Part shown: in pieces, positions 1 through 7,242 of the stretch
Numbering within the stretch: the first letter of the stretch is position 1
How the letters are laid out: each line of letters starts with the position of its first letter
Assembly (NCBI GenBank): GCA_031411495.1
Contig: JANOBD010000120.1
Location: 1-64,000, forward strand
From: JANOBD01 sp031411495
GTDB taxonomy: Bacteria > Planctomycetota > Phycisphaerae > Tepidisphaerales > Tepidisphaeraceae
Reading direction: 5' to 3'
DNA: 64,000 nt
Made by a program: the position numbers and the translations under genes
The notes under the pieces: generated by a model
The model's input: only the letters and a program-made list of their open reading frames with translations
Databases searched by the model: none
Told to the model about the DNA's origin: nothing

Positions 1-27
1 TCGCGGGTTCGAATCCCGCTCCGGCCT
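1..27 (+). tRNA. 3' end of a tRNA gene, cut by the window edge
   Basis: The first bases form a T-arm: stem GCGGG (3-7), loop TTCGAAT (8-14), stem CCCGC (15-19). They are followed by a seven-base acceptor strand TCCGGCC (20-26) and a T at the discriminator position; CCA is not encoded. The 5' acceptor strand would therefore be GGCCGGA. The anticodon lies outside the window, so the isotype cannot be read. It sits directly beside the Mu-like element, but I saw no duplicated tRNA 3' end further right. Confidence 0.85.
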
Positions 28-45
28 TTCGGTTTTACCGATACT

Positions 46-126
46 TTCCACTGCAATCTGTAGCGGGACACCCAATTTGAGATTTTGGGACAGCTACTTG
101 AGACGGACTACCAGCGCGCAGTGGAA
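46..126. repeat. Nested inverted repeats next to the tRNA
   Basis: Three dyads are nested inside one another: TTCCACTGC (46-54) with GCAGTGGAA (118-126), GTAGC (60-64) with GCTAC (93-97), and CCCAA (71-75) with TTGGG (85-89). I see no coding sequence here. The arrangement could be a structured transcript or a remnant of a transposon end; the sequence alone does not decide. The surrounding stretch 28-220 holds nothing else I recognise. Confidence 0.4.
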
Positions 127-220
127 GCCGGGCCTTGCCCAGCTTCTTTTTTTGCCCAGCCCTCGGCTGTCGCCGAGGCCGGTTTGATTGTCGATCGACA
201 CGCCTTCGAACGGCCGTCGA

Positions 221-394
221 TCACTTCTTTCGTCGCAGCCGGTTGGCTTGATAGATCTGCCGGAACACTTCCCGGTCGATCCTGAGCTTGCCGGTCTGGG
301 GATCAATCGTGCCAGCGCGAAGTGCCCTGCCTATGCCCCCGTGAGTCATGATGCGGGGCAGCTTCGCCATGCAGATTGTCTTAGTCCTGGTCAT
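221..394 (-). CDS. Small basic protein downstream of the group I intron
   Basis: A 57-codon reading frame from ATG at 394 to TGA at 221; an internal ATG at 370 would give 49 residues. The product is basic, ends in a lysine/arginine-rich tail (LRRKK), and has the segment DPQTGKLRIDREVFRQIY, which looks like genuine coding. I do not recognise the family. There is no clear Shine-Dalgarno sequence before either ATG. If the upstream intron is removed at the sites proposed here, the upstream gene would end in TGATG overlapping ATG 394, which would allow translational coupling. It may otherwise be the 3' exon of an interrupted phage gene. Confidence 0.5.
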   Translation of the reverse strand: MTRTKTICMAKLPRIMTHGGIGRALRAGTIDPQTGKLRIDREVFRQIYQANRLRRKK

Positions 395-397
395 CAA

Positions 398-670
398 CGG
401 GACGCTTAAACGTTCCAGGGTGTTCTCGCCGCGGCTCTTTATCCGCAGCCTGCCGATCCCTCGGCAGTTCAGACTATGTCTTCACGCTTCATCTCGCGTG
501 CCGGGTTCTCGTGGGCAGTGCATCACGGGTCTCGTGGTTTCTGCCTAGTCGTTACACCTTCCGACCATTCCTGGCCGGCTCGGCTCGGCGTTGCCTGTTC
601 GAGGTGTTCGCCGAATTCTCCCGGTTTTAATCCGTCAATTGCTTCGCTGGGTCAGGTCACCTCCACGCCG
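398..670 (-). ncRNA. Group I self-splicing intron, no homing endonuclease
   Basis: Read on the minus strand, this stretch carries the conserved core of a group I intron. An R-like element GGTGTAACGACTAGGC (558-543) and an S-like element AAGACATAGTCTG (483-471) supply P7 (CGACTA with TAGTCTG). P4 forms from TTCGGCG with CGCCGAG, and P6a is the hairpin CCGGCCA-ggaa-TGGTCGG. P8 is CACGC with GCGTG. Two perfect or near-perfect hairpins follow as P9 and P9.1 (CTGCCGA-ggga-TCGGCAG and GCTGCGG/GCCGCGGC). The segment between P7 and P8 holds an extra GGCAG/CTGCC hairpin, as in subgroup IA. Splice sites are inferred: exon CGATTGT (ending 671) pairs over seven bases, with terminal U-G, with guide GCAATTG (642-636), and the last intron base would be G398. 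The core is much firmer than the exact ends. Confidence 0.8.
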
Positions 671-1401
671 ACAATCGTCATGATCGCGTAACCGTCTGCC
701 TCATCCTGATAGACCAACACCGGCGTCGGCCCGCTCGTGTCGCGACTGGTCGCCCGCTTCCAAAAGTCCACGTTCACCAGGATGTCGTAGTGCGTTCCGA
801 TCGAGAGACCACCCGCATCGAGATCGAACCAGGGCGCACGTCCCTGCAAGCCCAAATCGCCCATCAAAAGGTCTCGCACCTGGGAGAGCGTCGGCGTGAC
901 CCAGGCGCTGTCCGGGTATCCGCCCCAGTTGAGGCACGGGTAGAAGTAAGGCTTGGTCGTCAAATACGTCTGCGTGCCGTCGCCCGGAGCCCACACCGGA
1001 CCGCCGTAGCGCGTCCAGTGACGAAGCACGTAATCGGGATCGGCGCTGCCTGCGAACGCCATGTCGTCATTGTCAGTGCCGGTCAGCTCGCGATCGGTGA
1101 AGGCGATGTATGCACGGCAGCCCGTGCGATTCTGCGAGCGGCCCGCTCCGAATGGGCTGGACCAATCGCGACCGCCAGCGAGCAGCACCCCAAGGTAGAA
1201 GCCGACCGATCTCCCATTGACTGGGTTCGTTTCGGACGCGCCCGGCGCGCGATCCCAGACCGGCCACTGCCAGCACAGAGCACCCGGCCCCCCGCAGTCA
1301 CAACAATCGTTCGTGCCGCCATTGGACAGGACGCGATCGCCGTCACTATTGAGCAGACGTTTGCCCGAGGATGAAAGGAGCAGCGCGCCGGCACTCATCA
1401 T
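652..1401 (-). CDS. Phage-like protein of unknown function, interrupted by the intron
   Basis: About 249 residues if read unspliced. ATG at 1401 overlaps the stop of the upstream gene (TGA 1400-1398), with a good AGGAGG ribosome site just before it; ATG 1398 is an alternative. The first 70 residues contain a cysteine/glycine/tryptophan-rich patch (CCDCGGPGALCWQW). The remainder is aromatic-rich and neutral, like a structural or tail-associated phage protein, but I recognise no family. The last codons lie inside the proposed group I intron. Splicing at 671/398 would replace the final residues VGVEVT by a single V and stop. It is the last large gene of the leftward cluster. Confidence 0.7.
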   Translation of the reverse strand: MMSAGALLLSSSGKRLLNSDGDRVLSNGGTNDCCDCGGPGALCWQWPVWDRAPGASETNPVNGRSVGFYLGVLLAGGRDWSSPFGAGRSQNRTGCRAYIAFTDRELTGTDNDDMAFAGSADPDYVLRHWTRYGGPVWAPGDGTQTYLTTKPYFYPCLNWGGYPDSAWVTPTLSQVRDLLMGDLGLQGRAPWFDLDAGGLSIGTHYDILVNVDFWKRATSRDTSGPTPVLVYQDEADGYAIMTIVGVEVT

Positions 1402-2171
1402 CCACCTCCTGAAACGCACTCTTCGGTGCCCGGGCTTTCGAAAGCGATGAGCAGCTTGAAGGTGTTCGTGTTGGCGTTGATGAACGCCAGGCCGAGCGTG
1501 GCGGCCGTGAAGTAGCCGTTCGAACGGCCGGCCTGGGGCGACTGGCCCGTCGCGATCGTGTCGCCGTCCATGTTCTTGACGGTGTAGACCCAGCTCGGCG
1601 GCGTGGTGGCATTGCCGGCTGAACCGCTGGTGGAGGCGAGTTGCACCGCGAAGATGGCGTTTGGCACAGCGCTCGGCAGAGACACGAGGATCGGCTTGAG
1701 GCGGGTGGCGTTCGGCGGGGCCAGGAAGCCGAACAAGAGGTCACTCGCAGCCAGAGTCTTGACGCCCGCGCCGAACTCCGGCGTATGCCAGATCTCGCAG
1801 TCGCCGCCCGGCGATCCGATATTGCCCAGGGCAAGGTCACCGGTGGCGCTGGTGTCCGTCAACACGCCGAAGAACTTGCCAGTGTAGCGGCCCTTTTGAC
1901 CAGAGATCGGGGCGGCGCTCGTCGCGACCGCAAACTCAGGCCACCGGGATTCGTGGACGATGGGCCGCGAGGGCTCGGTCAACTTCTCCGTGCCGTTCAC
2001 GCCCAGGCGTGAGGACTTCCGGGCAGCCCTTCGGTGCGAGACGGCTCGGCTGCGCGTGCGTTGGCGAGTGATGTTGTTGCTGATTCCCTCGCTCGATCCG
2101 CTCGACGCGCTCTCATCGCCGCCGCATCGCGAGGTGACGTGCCAGCCGTTGAGCGTGAGCCGGGTCGTCAC
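1398..2171 (-). CDS. Putative phage structural protein, unknown family
   Basis: The frame opens at GTG 2171, five bases after the terminase stop (2178-2176), and ends at 1398 in a four-base ATGA overlap with the next gene, giving about 257 residues. The first 60 residues are arginine/serine-rich. From about residue 70 the protein becomes a normal globular sequence with alternating hydrophobic residues, containing for example VYTVKNMDGDTIATG and a late segment LAFINANTNTFKLLIAFE. I recognise no domain. Its place directly after the terminase relic is where a Mu-like phage carries portal and head genes, but it resembles neither. The start is uncertain: the same frame stays open upstream to 2513, where it shadows the terminase. 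Confidence 0.55.
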   Translation of the reverse strand: MTTRLTLNGWHVTSRCGGDESASSGSSEGISNNITRQRTRSRAVSHRRAARKSSRLGVNGTEKLTEPSRPIVHESRWPEFAVATSAAPISGQKGRYTGKFFGVLTDTSATGDLALGNIGSPGGDCEIWHTPEFGAGVKTLAASDLLFGFLAPPNATRLKPILVSLPSAVPNAIFAVQLASTSGSAGNATTPPSWVYTVKNMDGDTIATGQSPQAGRSNGYFTAATLGLAFINANTNTFKLLIAFESPGTEECVSGGG

Positions 2172-2175
2172 ATCG

Positions 2176-3114
2176 TCACGGCTGTAGGTGATGGGCGAGG
2201 CGGCAAAGCCCGCCGCTGTAGGCGATGTCGCAATGACTCTCGTCAAGCAGCGGGTTCTCGCTCTCGCTGTAGGTCGTGTTCGAGCCGCTGTCGTCGCGCT
2301 GGATCGCGTAGAGGTCGGTGGCGACGTACTTGGCGACACTGAACGAAGGAATCGCCTGCGAGCCGTCGCTGAACGCCGTCTTGAGCGCCGAAGCCACCGA
2401 TCGCTTGCCCGGACCGGTGAACGTAAAGGGTGTCCAGTCATCGCCGAACTTCTCGTGCAGCTCTTCGTTGATCTGCATGCCCAGGCCGGTGGCGTCGCCA
2501 TAGCCCACGGCATAGGGCATCGTCATGAGACGCTGCACCACGGCGCGCTGGATGCCGAAGTTCGTCTTGCGCATCAGGATCAGGAATCGGAGTGCCGCCG
2601 GACCCGCGGGCCGGATCTGGTTGATCCACACGCTCGATAAGTCGCTCTGCCGGGCCACGTCGAAGCCCATCGCAAAACGTGATCCTTTGAACTCGGGCAG
2701 CTCGCGAAGCTGTCGAACGTCAAAGTCGATGAGATTGGCCAGCGACATCGGCCCATCCAACTGGCCGGTGATTTCCTTGCAGGTGAATCCGAGCGCAGCG
2801 CCCATCAAGGCAGCGCGTTCAAGTTCTGCCCAGGCGATGAGCGCGGCCGCATCGCCGCTGAACTTGCACTCGTACTCACGTTCGAAGCCACTGGCATCGC
2901 CGTAGAGCTTTTTGAACGTCTCGACGTCGGTGGGATTGCCCTTGTTGTCACGGAGGATGAACCCGTCCTGGGCCATCGATTTGTGGATGTCGCAGAAGTG
3001 GACGCTGTACGCACCGCCATCGTTGGTCGCCAGCTCGTAAAACTTCGTGTTCTTTCCGCGCGGCGTGCTGATGACGATGCACTGGAAGCCGCGCGTCGTG
3101 AGCGGGAACACCAC
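2176..3114 (-). pseudogene. Phage large terminase relic, nuclease half only
   Basis: About 312 residues of a phage large terminase subunit of the Mu gp28-like kind, the motor/nuclease that packages DNA into proheads. The segment CIVISTPRGKN marks the end of the ATPase domain. It is followed by an RNase H-like nuclease domain with the acidic motif FAMGFDVARQSDLS, then YGDATGLGMQINEEL and a late ESHCDIAYSG. The N-terminal ATPase with Walker A and B boxes, roughly 200 residues, is missing. There is no room for it, because the gp27-like gene ends at 3310. The reading frame starts abruptly at GTG 3114, and upstream its frame becomes an arginine-rich shadow. I infer a deletion that removed the ATPase half, making packaging unlikely. 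Confidence 0.75.
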
Positions 3115-3124
3115 GCGCCAGTGG

Positions 3125-3278
3125 TCAGCCGCGATTCGAGCGAGTCGATCCGCTTGAGCTTCGGTGAGATCGTCGCGCCCAGCACGGCGAGGCCGAGTAC
3201 GGCGACGAGGTTGGCGGCCTGCATCACGCCGCTCCAGGTGAAGTCCGTCGCACCGAGCATGTACATCGCATCGATCAT
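3125..3278 (-). pseudogene. Short membrane protein, 3' end lost at the terminase deletion joint
   Basis: From ATG 3278 the frame reads a short hydrophobic protein (about 50 residues) with one membrane segment LVAVLGLAVLGATI, followed by a charged tail KLKRIDSLESRL. Beyond about 3125 the same frame runs on into an out-of-frame, arginine/serine-rich shadow of the terminase and does not stop until 2805. I read this as the remains of a small phage membrane gene joined to the truncated terminase by the deletion. The exact joint cannot be seen. Confidence 0.4.
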
Positions 3279-3309
3279 CAATCGTGCCCTCGTGAATCCG
3301 GCGTGAAGG

Positions 3310-3726
3310 TCAGAGCGCCGCGGCAACCGATGTCACCGCGAACGTCGCCAGACGATCGATGACGTCCTGGACGAGCTTCCAGAACCGTCTGGCCGCGATT
3401 GACGAGCCGATCGACTTGATCGCCGCGAGCTGGCTGTTGATCTGCAGACGACGGGTTTCGAAGTCCTCGATCACGGCCTGCAGTTCGGCCTCGGTCGTGT
3501 AGCCGCGCAGCTCGATCGCGAGCTTTACGGCACGCTCGGCCACGCGCCGGAAAAGCTCCACATCGGCGGGCTTGGGCTTGAAATCGAAGGCCCTTCGAAC
3601 GTCCGCTTCGAGCACGTCGACGAGGCTTCGAATCTGTGCCTTCGTCGGGCGCGGAGCGATTTTGACGGTCTTTGGCTCGGGTGCGCCGCCGTCGGTCATT
3701 CGGCTGGTTTCGGTGTCGTTCGTCAT
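3310..3726 (-). CDS. Mu gp27-like protein, possible small terminase subunit
   Basis: A 138-residue protein starting at ATG 3726, with GGAG nine bases upstream. The N-terminus is a short acidic linker, followed by a proline-rich hinge (KIAPRPTKAQ) and then an almost entirely helical protein. Heptad-like patterns continue through ETRRLQINSQLAAIKSIG, so it probably forms a coiled coil. In Mu-like phages a helical protein of this size (gp27/DUF3486 type) precedes the large terminase and acts as the small subunit that recognises DNA. Position and shape agree; sequence identity is not obvious by eye. The gene is followed by the truncated membrane gene and the terminase relic. Confidence 0.45.
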   Translation of the reverse strand: MTNDTETSRMTDGGAPEPKTVKIAPRPTKAQIRSLVDVLEADVRRAFDFKPKPADVELFRRVAERAVKLAIELRGYTTEAELQAVIEDFETRRLQINSQLAAIKSIGSSIAARRFWKLVQDVIDRLATFAVTSVAAAL

Positions 3727-3826
3727 CGCATGGCACTCCACACTTGGAAAAAGGGTTGTCCTGATACTGCCCAAAGCCCGGCCGTCCTTGCGAACGACCG
3801 GGCCTGCGGAGTGAGAAAAAGCTCTG

Positions 3827-4114
3827 TTACGGCCCAGGCGCGGTAGGCGAAGCCTCCGCAGCTTCGGTGCGCATCCGCCAGAGTTCGAGTGAGTCGAGCT
3901 TCCCCTGGCGTTCATCGGGCGTGAGCGTCGCGTCGTTGTTCACGTAGCGCGCGTAGTCGGTGCCGATGTCGTGATAGTTCGCCTTGTCTGCGGCGACGTA
4001 GTCGGCGTTCGGACCCGCGCATCCAGCGCCGAGCCAGACGCAGAGCAGCATCAGCAGGCCGAAGATCGAGGCGAGACGAAACGAGTTGCGATGGAGACGA
4101 TCGATCGACTTCAT
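3827..4114 (-). CDS. Small phage lipoprotein, Rz1/spanin-like position
   Basis: A 95-residue protein from ATG 4114. It has a basic N-terminus, a hydrophobic segment LASIFGLLMLLCVWLGAG and a lipobox ending in Cys (LGAGCAG), so it should be a secreted lipoprotein. The mature part is charged and helical (DKANYHDIGTDYARYV). Its ATG overlaps the stop of the holin-like gene by four bases (ATGA), so the two are co-translated. A membrane protein followed by a small lipoprotein is the usual layout of phage lysis cassettes, which suggests a spanin-type role. This is inference from position; no family match is evident. Confidence 0.6.
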   Translation of the reverse strand: MKSIDRLHRNSFRLASIFGLLMLLCVWLGAGCAGPNADYVAADKANYHDIGTDYARYVNNDATLTPDERQGKLDSLELWRMRTEAAEASPTAPGP

Positions 4115-4362
4115 GACGGACCTCCAGTTTGTGAGAGTGCGTTGACACCGAGCGCGGTGAGCAGGCCTGCGATCGCGCCGCCCGCCAGACGAGACCAGCA
4201 GAGCGGCCAATCCCACTCCGGCGAGTCGCCACAGCCGATCGGGTCTTGGGCCTTCTTGTCGCGCCACTGTGAGCGTGCTCGCGAGTACCCCGCGACGTCG
4301 GAGTAGACCGCCTGGGACATCGAGACCAGGAGTGAGATGCCGAGGGTTTGGAGGAAGCTCAT
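4111..4362 (-). CDS. Small membrane protein, holin-like
   Basis: An 83-residue protein with an N-terminal hydrophobic helix (TLGISLLVSMSQAVYS), a polar middle containing WRDKKAQD, and a second hydrophobic segment (LAGGAIAGLLTALGVNAL). Two membrane segments, small size and a position between a phage zinc-ribbon gene and a lipoprotein gene fit a holin. The protein overlaps both neighbours by four bases. The role is inferred from topology and context only. Confidence 0.5.
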   Translation of the reverse strand: MSFLQTLGISLLVSMSQAVYSDVAGYSRARSQWRDKKAQDPIGCGDSPEWDWPLCWSRLAGGAIAGLLTALGVNALSQTGGPS

Positions 4363-4976
4363 CGCGATCCTCCAGGTTGAAGATCCAGCGCGCCGCTGCT
4401 GTCAACGTCGTCCGGAGCGGAGACCAGCGACGCGCCCGACAGCGAAACATCGCCGCCGCAAACGGGGAAGGCTTCGCCTCCCCTGGGAAAGAGCGACGAC
4501 ACACCGCAAGTGATGTCGCCGCCCGCGCGAACGGCAAGCCGATCGCATGGAATCGATCCCGAGCAGGGAAACTCGGCATCAGCTGCAGCCCTGGGAATGA
4601 GGGCGCAAACGTCGGCATCCGCTTTCGCAGACGACGACGCGTTCGACGATCCGTCGTCGATCGGCGATCCTTCGCCGTCGCGCTCGGGCTGTTCGCCGCG
4701 AGCGCGACGCGATCCGCTTCCCTGCGGGTCGCCAATTGAAGAATCAAGAAGATCGTTTTGGCAGTTCGGGCAGAGGCCGTCGGTGTTGGTGACCTCAAGA
4801 TCGGCTCGGAAGGATCGGGCGCACCCGACACACGTCACCATGACGGTCTGATCGTCGCTGTGATCGATGGTGAGTTCACGCGGGGGGAGCGGATAGCCAC
4901 CGTCAGAATTCTGACGGTCGATCTGAGATGCGTTGAGCGTGCTTGAGCGGTCCATCGCCTTCGAGACTCCATTCAT
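4359..4976 (-). CDS. Zinc-ribbon protein of unknown function, first gene of the leftward cluster
   Basis: About 205 residues. I chose ATG 4976 because GAGG lies four bases upstream; ATG 5003 and 4955 are alternatives. Near residue 50 a four-cysteine zinc ribbon is visible: VTCVGCARSF, then about 15 residues, then LCPNCQN. The remainder is low-complexity, acidic and serine-rich, and carries further scattered cysteines (FPCSGSIPC, ITCGVSS, FPVCGGDVS). It has no recognisable catalytic domain. A zinc ribbon followed by a disordered tail suggests a nucleic-acid or protein-binding role (inference). It starts the operon that continues into the holin-like, lipoprotein and terminase-region genes. Confidence 0.55.
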   Translation of the reverse strand: MNGVSKAMDRSSTLNASQIDRQNSDGGYPLPPRELTIDHSDDQTVMVTCVGCARSFRADLEVTNTDGLCPNCQNDLLDSSIGDPQGSGSRRARGEQPERDGEGSPIDDGSSNASSSAKADADVCALIPRAAADAEFPCSGSIPCDRLAVRAGGDITCGVSSLFPRGGEAFPVCGGDVSLSGASLVSAPDDVDSSGALDLQPGGSR

Positions 4977-5325
4977 GGAACCTCGGCGATGGTGGGGTTT
5001 CATTGCCTTTGATCAGGCAACAAAAAACCCGCGACACCATCGCCGCTTCGACCAACTTGCGTCGATCGATGCGAAGACATCTCGCGGGGCGTGCTTACTT
5101 TTTCGGCCACTCTTCCGCGTGAACGGAAGAGCCCTGACGGCCAAGACACAAGATGGCGAATCCTTAGCGATTTGTCAACGTGCGAGGATTTTTCGTCTGG
5201 ATTTCAGCAAACAAATCGCTGTCGTTTGATCCTTCGGTTCTGGAAGTTCGGATTTTGTACGGTATGTTTTCCGCGCACGGATGAGTGTTTGGGCACGGAG
5301 GCCACCCATTTTTTCTGAGGTCTTC
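4977..5325. promoter_or_regulatory. Divergent control region with CGATTTGT sites
   Basis: This 349-bp gap separates the leftward cluster from the rightward RecT gene and should hold both promoters. It contains the motif CGATTTGT at 5168-5175 and its reverse complement ACAAATCG at 5211-5218, so two copies face each other. Upstream is a perfect eight-base hairpin, CTCTTCCG (5110-5117) with CGGAAGAG (5124-5131). The same CGATTTGT word occurs at 7175 and at the right end near 20,317 and 20,424. It could bind an element-encoded repressor or the transposase; this is inferred from recurrence and position. Confidence 0.45.
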
Positions 5326-6405
5326 ATGCAGTTCACAATCGCGAATCACGTCTACACGGTTCACATCACCAAGGGCCCGATCGTCAGGGGCGACAAGGAG
5401 CACACGGGTGAGGCTCACTGGCGTGAACGAGTGTTGTTGATCTCCGGCGCAATCCCGATCGACAAGCGCGAAGAGGTGCTCATCCATGAATTGATCGAGG
5501 CATACGAGTTTCACTTTCCAAAGCCGTCGGATCCAGAAAAGCTGCGTGACTGGGACGCGAACGTCTACCCAATGATCCGCGCTGATCTCGAAAAGAACGG
5601 CGGCCTCGAAGCACTGAACGCGATGGAACCGACCTTCGAGGTCGCACCCGATGCAGGATCACCCGAGCGGTTGAAGTTGCTGCGTAAGTATCGGTTCCCC
5701 GAGCTGGAACATGACGACGATCTGTTCGAACTTGCGAGGGCGATGTGGGAGCGCCGGGGGCTTGACCCTTGGACCGATCAATTCCACGTGAGGATTATGC
5801 CCCAGCGGGATCGCGCAGTCGCACTGAAAATCGTAATGAACATCGAGGGCATTCGAACACGGGCGCACCGCACAAAGACGTACGCTGGATGCAGCGAGGC
5901 CGAGTTCGAATATGGTGATCTTGATCATCCGTGGAAGGCGGTGTTTCGAGTGTATCGGCTCATCGGCTCGATGAAGTGCGAGTTCATCGGGGAGGCTCGG
6001 TGGCATGACTACTTCGGGCATGATCTCGACGCGCTTGACCCAATCGTGAAACAACATCCGCACGCTTGCCTCGCCAAGTGTGCAGAGGCCAATGCACTTC
6101 GACGCGCCTTTCCGGAGGAAACTAGCGACCTCTATTCACCAGAGGAGTTCGCGCGCCAACCGATGAAGCGGGCCGCCAAGCCGCTGCCTGTGTCGAATGA
6201 TCAGACCGTTGAAGAGGATGCGCCGGCATCAGCGAATTCGCTTCATCTGACGTTGATCAGCACGGGAATGAAGAACGACGCAGAACGAAAAGCCTTCATC
6301 CGCGATTGTGGGGAACGATTCGGCGTGCGTCGAGACGGTGACGACAGACAGTTCTACGGCTTCGTGGTCAAGGAAGCGATGCGTTGCAGAGCGGTCACTG
6401 CATGA
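5326..6405 (+). CDS. RecT/Bet-type single-strand annealing protein with an extra N-terminal domain
   Basis: A 359-residue protein; ATG 5326 is preferred over 5281 because GAGGT lies seven bases before it. Residues about 130-275 are a RecT/Redβ annealing domain: DLFELARAMWERRGLDP, then IVMNIEGIRTRAHRTKTYAG, and late PHACLAKCAEANALRRAFPEE, which matches the hallmark end of Bet proteins. Such proteins anneal single strands during phage recombination. The first 100 residues are additional, with EEVLIHELIEAYEFHF around residues 49-64. That resembles the stand-alone small phage proteins with an HEIIEA motif, possibly a metal-binding site. I read this as a fusion. No partner exonuclease is seen next to it. 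Confidence 0.75.
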   Translation: MQFTIANHVYTVHITKGPIVRGDKEHTGEAHWRERVLLISGAIPIDKREEVLIHELIEAYEFHFPKPSDPEKLRDWDANVYPMIRADLEKNGGLEALNAMEPTFEVAPDAGSPERLKLLRKYRFPELEHDDDLFELARAMWERRGLDPWTDQFHVRIMPQRDRAVALKIVMNIEGIRTRAHRTKTYAGCSEAEFEYGDLDHPWKAVFRVYRLIGSMKCEFIGEARWHDYFGHDLDALDPIVKQHPHACLAKCAEANALRRAFPEETSDLYSPEEFARQPMKRAAKPLPVSNDQTVEEDAPASANSLHLTLISTGMKNDAERKAFIRDCGERFGVRRDGDDRQFYGFVVKEAMRCRAVTA

Positions 6406-6832
6406 TCTCGATCACCGATCCATCCTTGCCGCACTTTGCCTTCACGCTCTCCAGCTGAAGTGCGCCCAAGGCATTCTTGGTTCGATAATTCATCAACACC
6501 ACGAAGTGCGTTTTCATGTCCCAAAACTGCGTGTGAACGTGTTCAAACGATTCCGGATCATGAAGGTTTTTCTTGACGAGCTTAACCAGTTCTACGTGTG
6601 ATCCGTCCCAGTCGCTGAATCCAGTGGGCGTGCTCGAAGCGGGTGCCTTTGGTGTTGCCAAACTTCCCGTCTGTGAAAAGCGCACGATGGCCCCGAGAAT
6701 CATGCATGCCAGCAGGCAGACGCCGAGCGTTGCCGCGGCTACGAGCAGCGGCCTGCTGCGCCGTTTCGCAGGCAAGGCGTAGTCGAGCGGCGTCGTTGCC
6801 TTCGGTGGAAGAGGTGGCGGATTGTTCGTCAT
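6395..6832 (-). CDS. Single-pass membrane protein with a conserved C-terminal domain
   Basis: A 145-residue protein. It has a proline-rich cytosolic start, a basic stretch (AKRRSRP), one membrane helix at about residues 29-50 (LLVAAATLGVCLLACMILGA), then a linker and a globular C-terminal domain. That domain reads LVKKNLHDPESFEHVHT, a tryptophan/aspartate pair, KNALGAL and a final VIEIMQ. I recall this pattern as a small conserved domain attached to many bacterial membrane proteins of unknown role. It overlaps the RecT gene end by eleven bases on the opposite strand. Confidence 0.6.
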   Translation of the reverse strand: MTNNPPPLPPKATTPLDYALPAKRRSRPLLVAAATLGVCLLACMILGAIVRFSQTGSLATPKAPASSTPTGFSDWDGSHVELVKLVKKNLHDPESFEHVHTQFWDMKTHFVVLMNYRTKNALGALQLESVKAKCGKDGSVIEIMQ

Positions 6833-6845
6833 ACGCGTGATTCCA

Positions 6846-7148
6846 TCAGTTGCCCGGCATCTGCTTGGCGGCCTTCTTCATTACTGGCCCGGGCTTTGTC
6901 GTTGGCGTAAGCAGTTCACCCTGCTTGGCGCTGTCGATGATCCTCACCATCGTCTCATCGTTGAAATCAGCATCCTTAACTCGCCGAAATAGCGCCTCTT
7001 GCTTCTCTTCGCTGAGGTTGAGAAACATCAGGATCGCCGCAGAGCAAAACGCCCACTTCTCTTTCACGGATTGACCCGACGCAACCTCCTCGAACGCCTT
7101 TCGAATCGGTCCGGGCACGTTGAAACTCATCGGCACCTTTTTTGTCAC
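6846..7148 (-). CDS. Small hypothetical protein, divergent from the 7243 regulator
   Basis: A 100-residue, mostly helical, slightly basic protein (FNVPGPIRKAFEEVASG near the start; QEALFRRVKDADFNDETM in the middle; a lysine-rich tail). I do not recognise the family. Its position is suggestive: it is transcribed away from the small gene at 7243 across a 94-bp gap with strong operator-like palindromes, as repressor/ner pairs are in Mu-type phages. It could be one half of the element's switch, but no helix-turn-helix is obvious by eye. Confidence 0.5.
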   Translation of the reverse strand: MTKKVPMSFNVPGPIRKAFEEVASGQSVKEKWAFCSAAILMFLNLSEEKQEALFRRVKDADFNDETMVRIIDSAKQGELLTPTTKPGPVMKKAAKQMPGN

Positions 7149-7174
7149 GCAACAAACCTACCTAAATCGGCGAC

Positions 7175-7238
7175 CGATTTGTTAACAAGCGTTGACAACA
7201 GGATACTCTCTTGTTAATCCTGTGATCATCACAGGATT
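7175..7238. promoter_or_regulatory. Operator region: CGATTTGT, TTGTTAACAA and a 23-bp palindrome
   Basis: Between the divergent genes at 7148 and 7243 lie CGATTTGT (7175-7182), a perfect ten-base palindrome TTGTTAACAA (7179-7188) overlapping it, and a perfect inverted repeat AATCCTGTGAT-c-ATCACAGGATT (7216-7238). The last ends four bases before the ATG at 7243 and would cover its ribosome site, so a protein bound there would block translation as well as transcription. The layout is that of a phage immunity or early switch region (inference). Confidence 0.65.
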
Positions 7239-7242
7239 CGAA

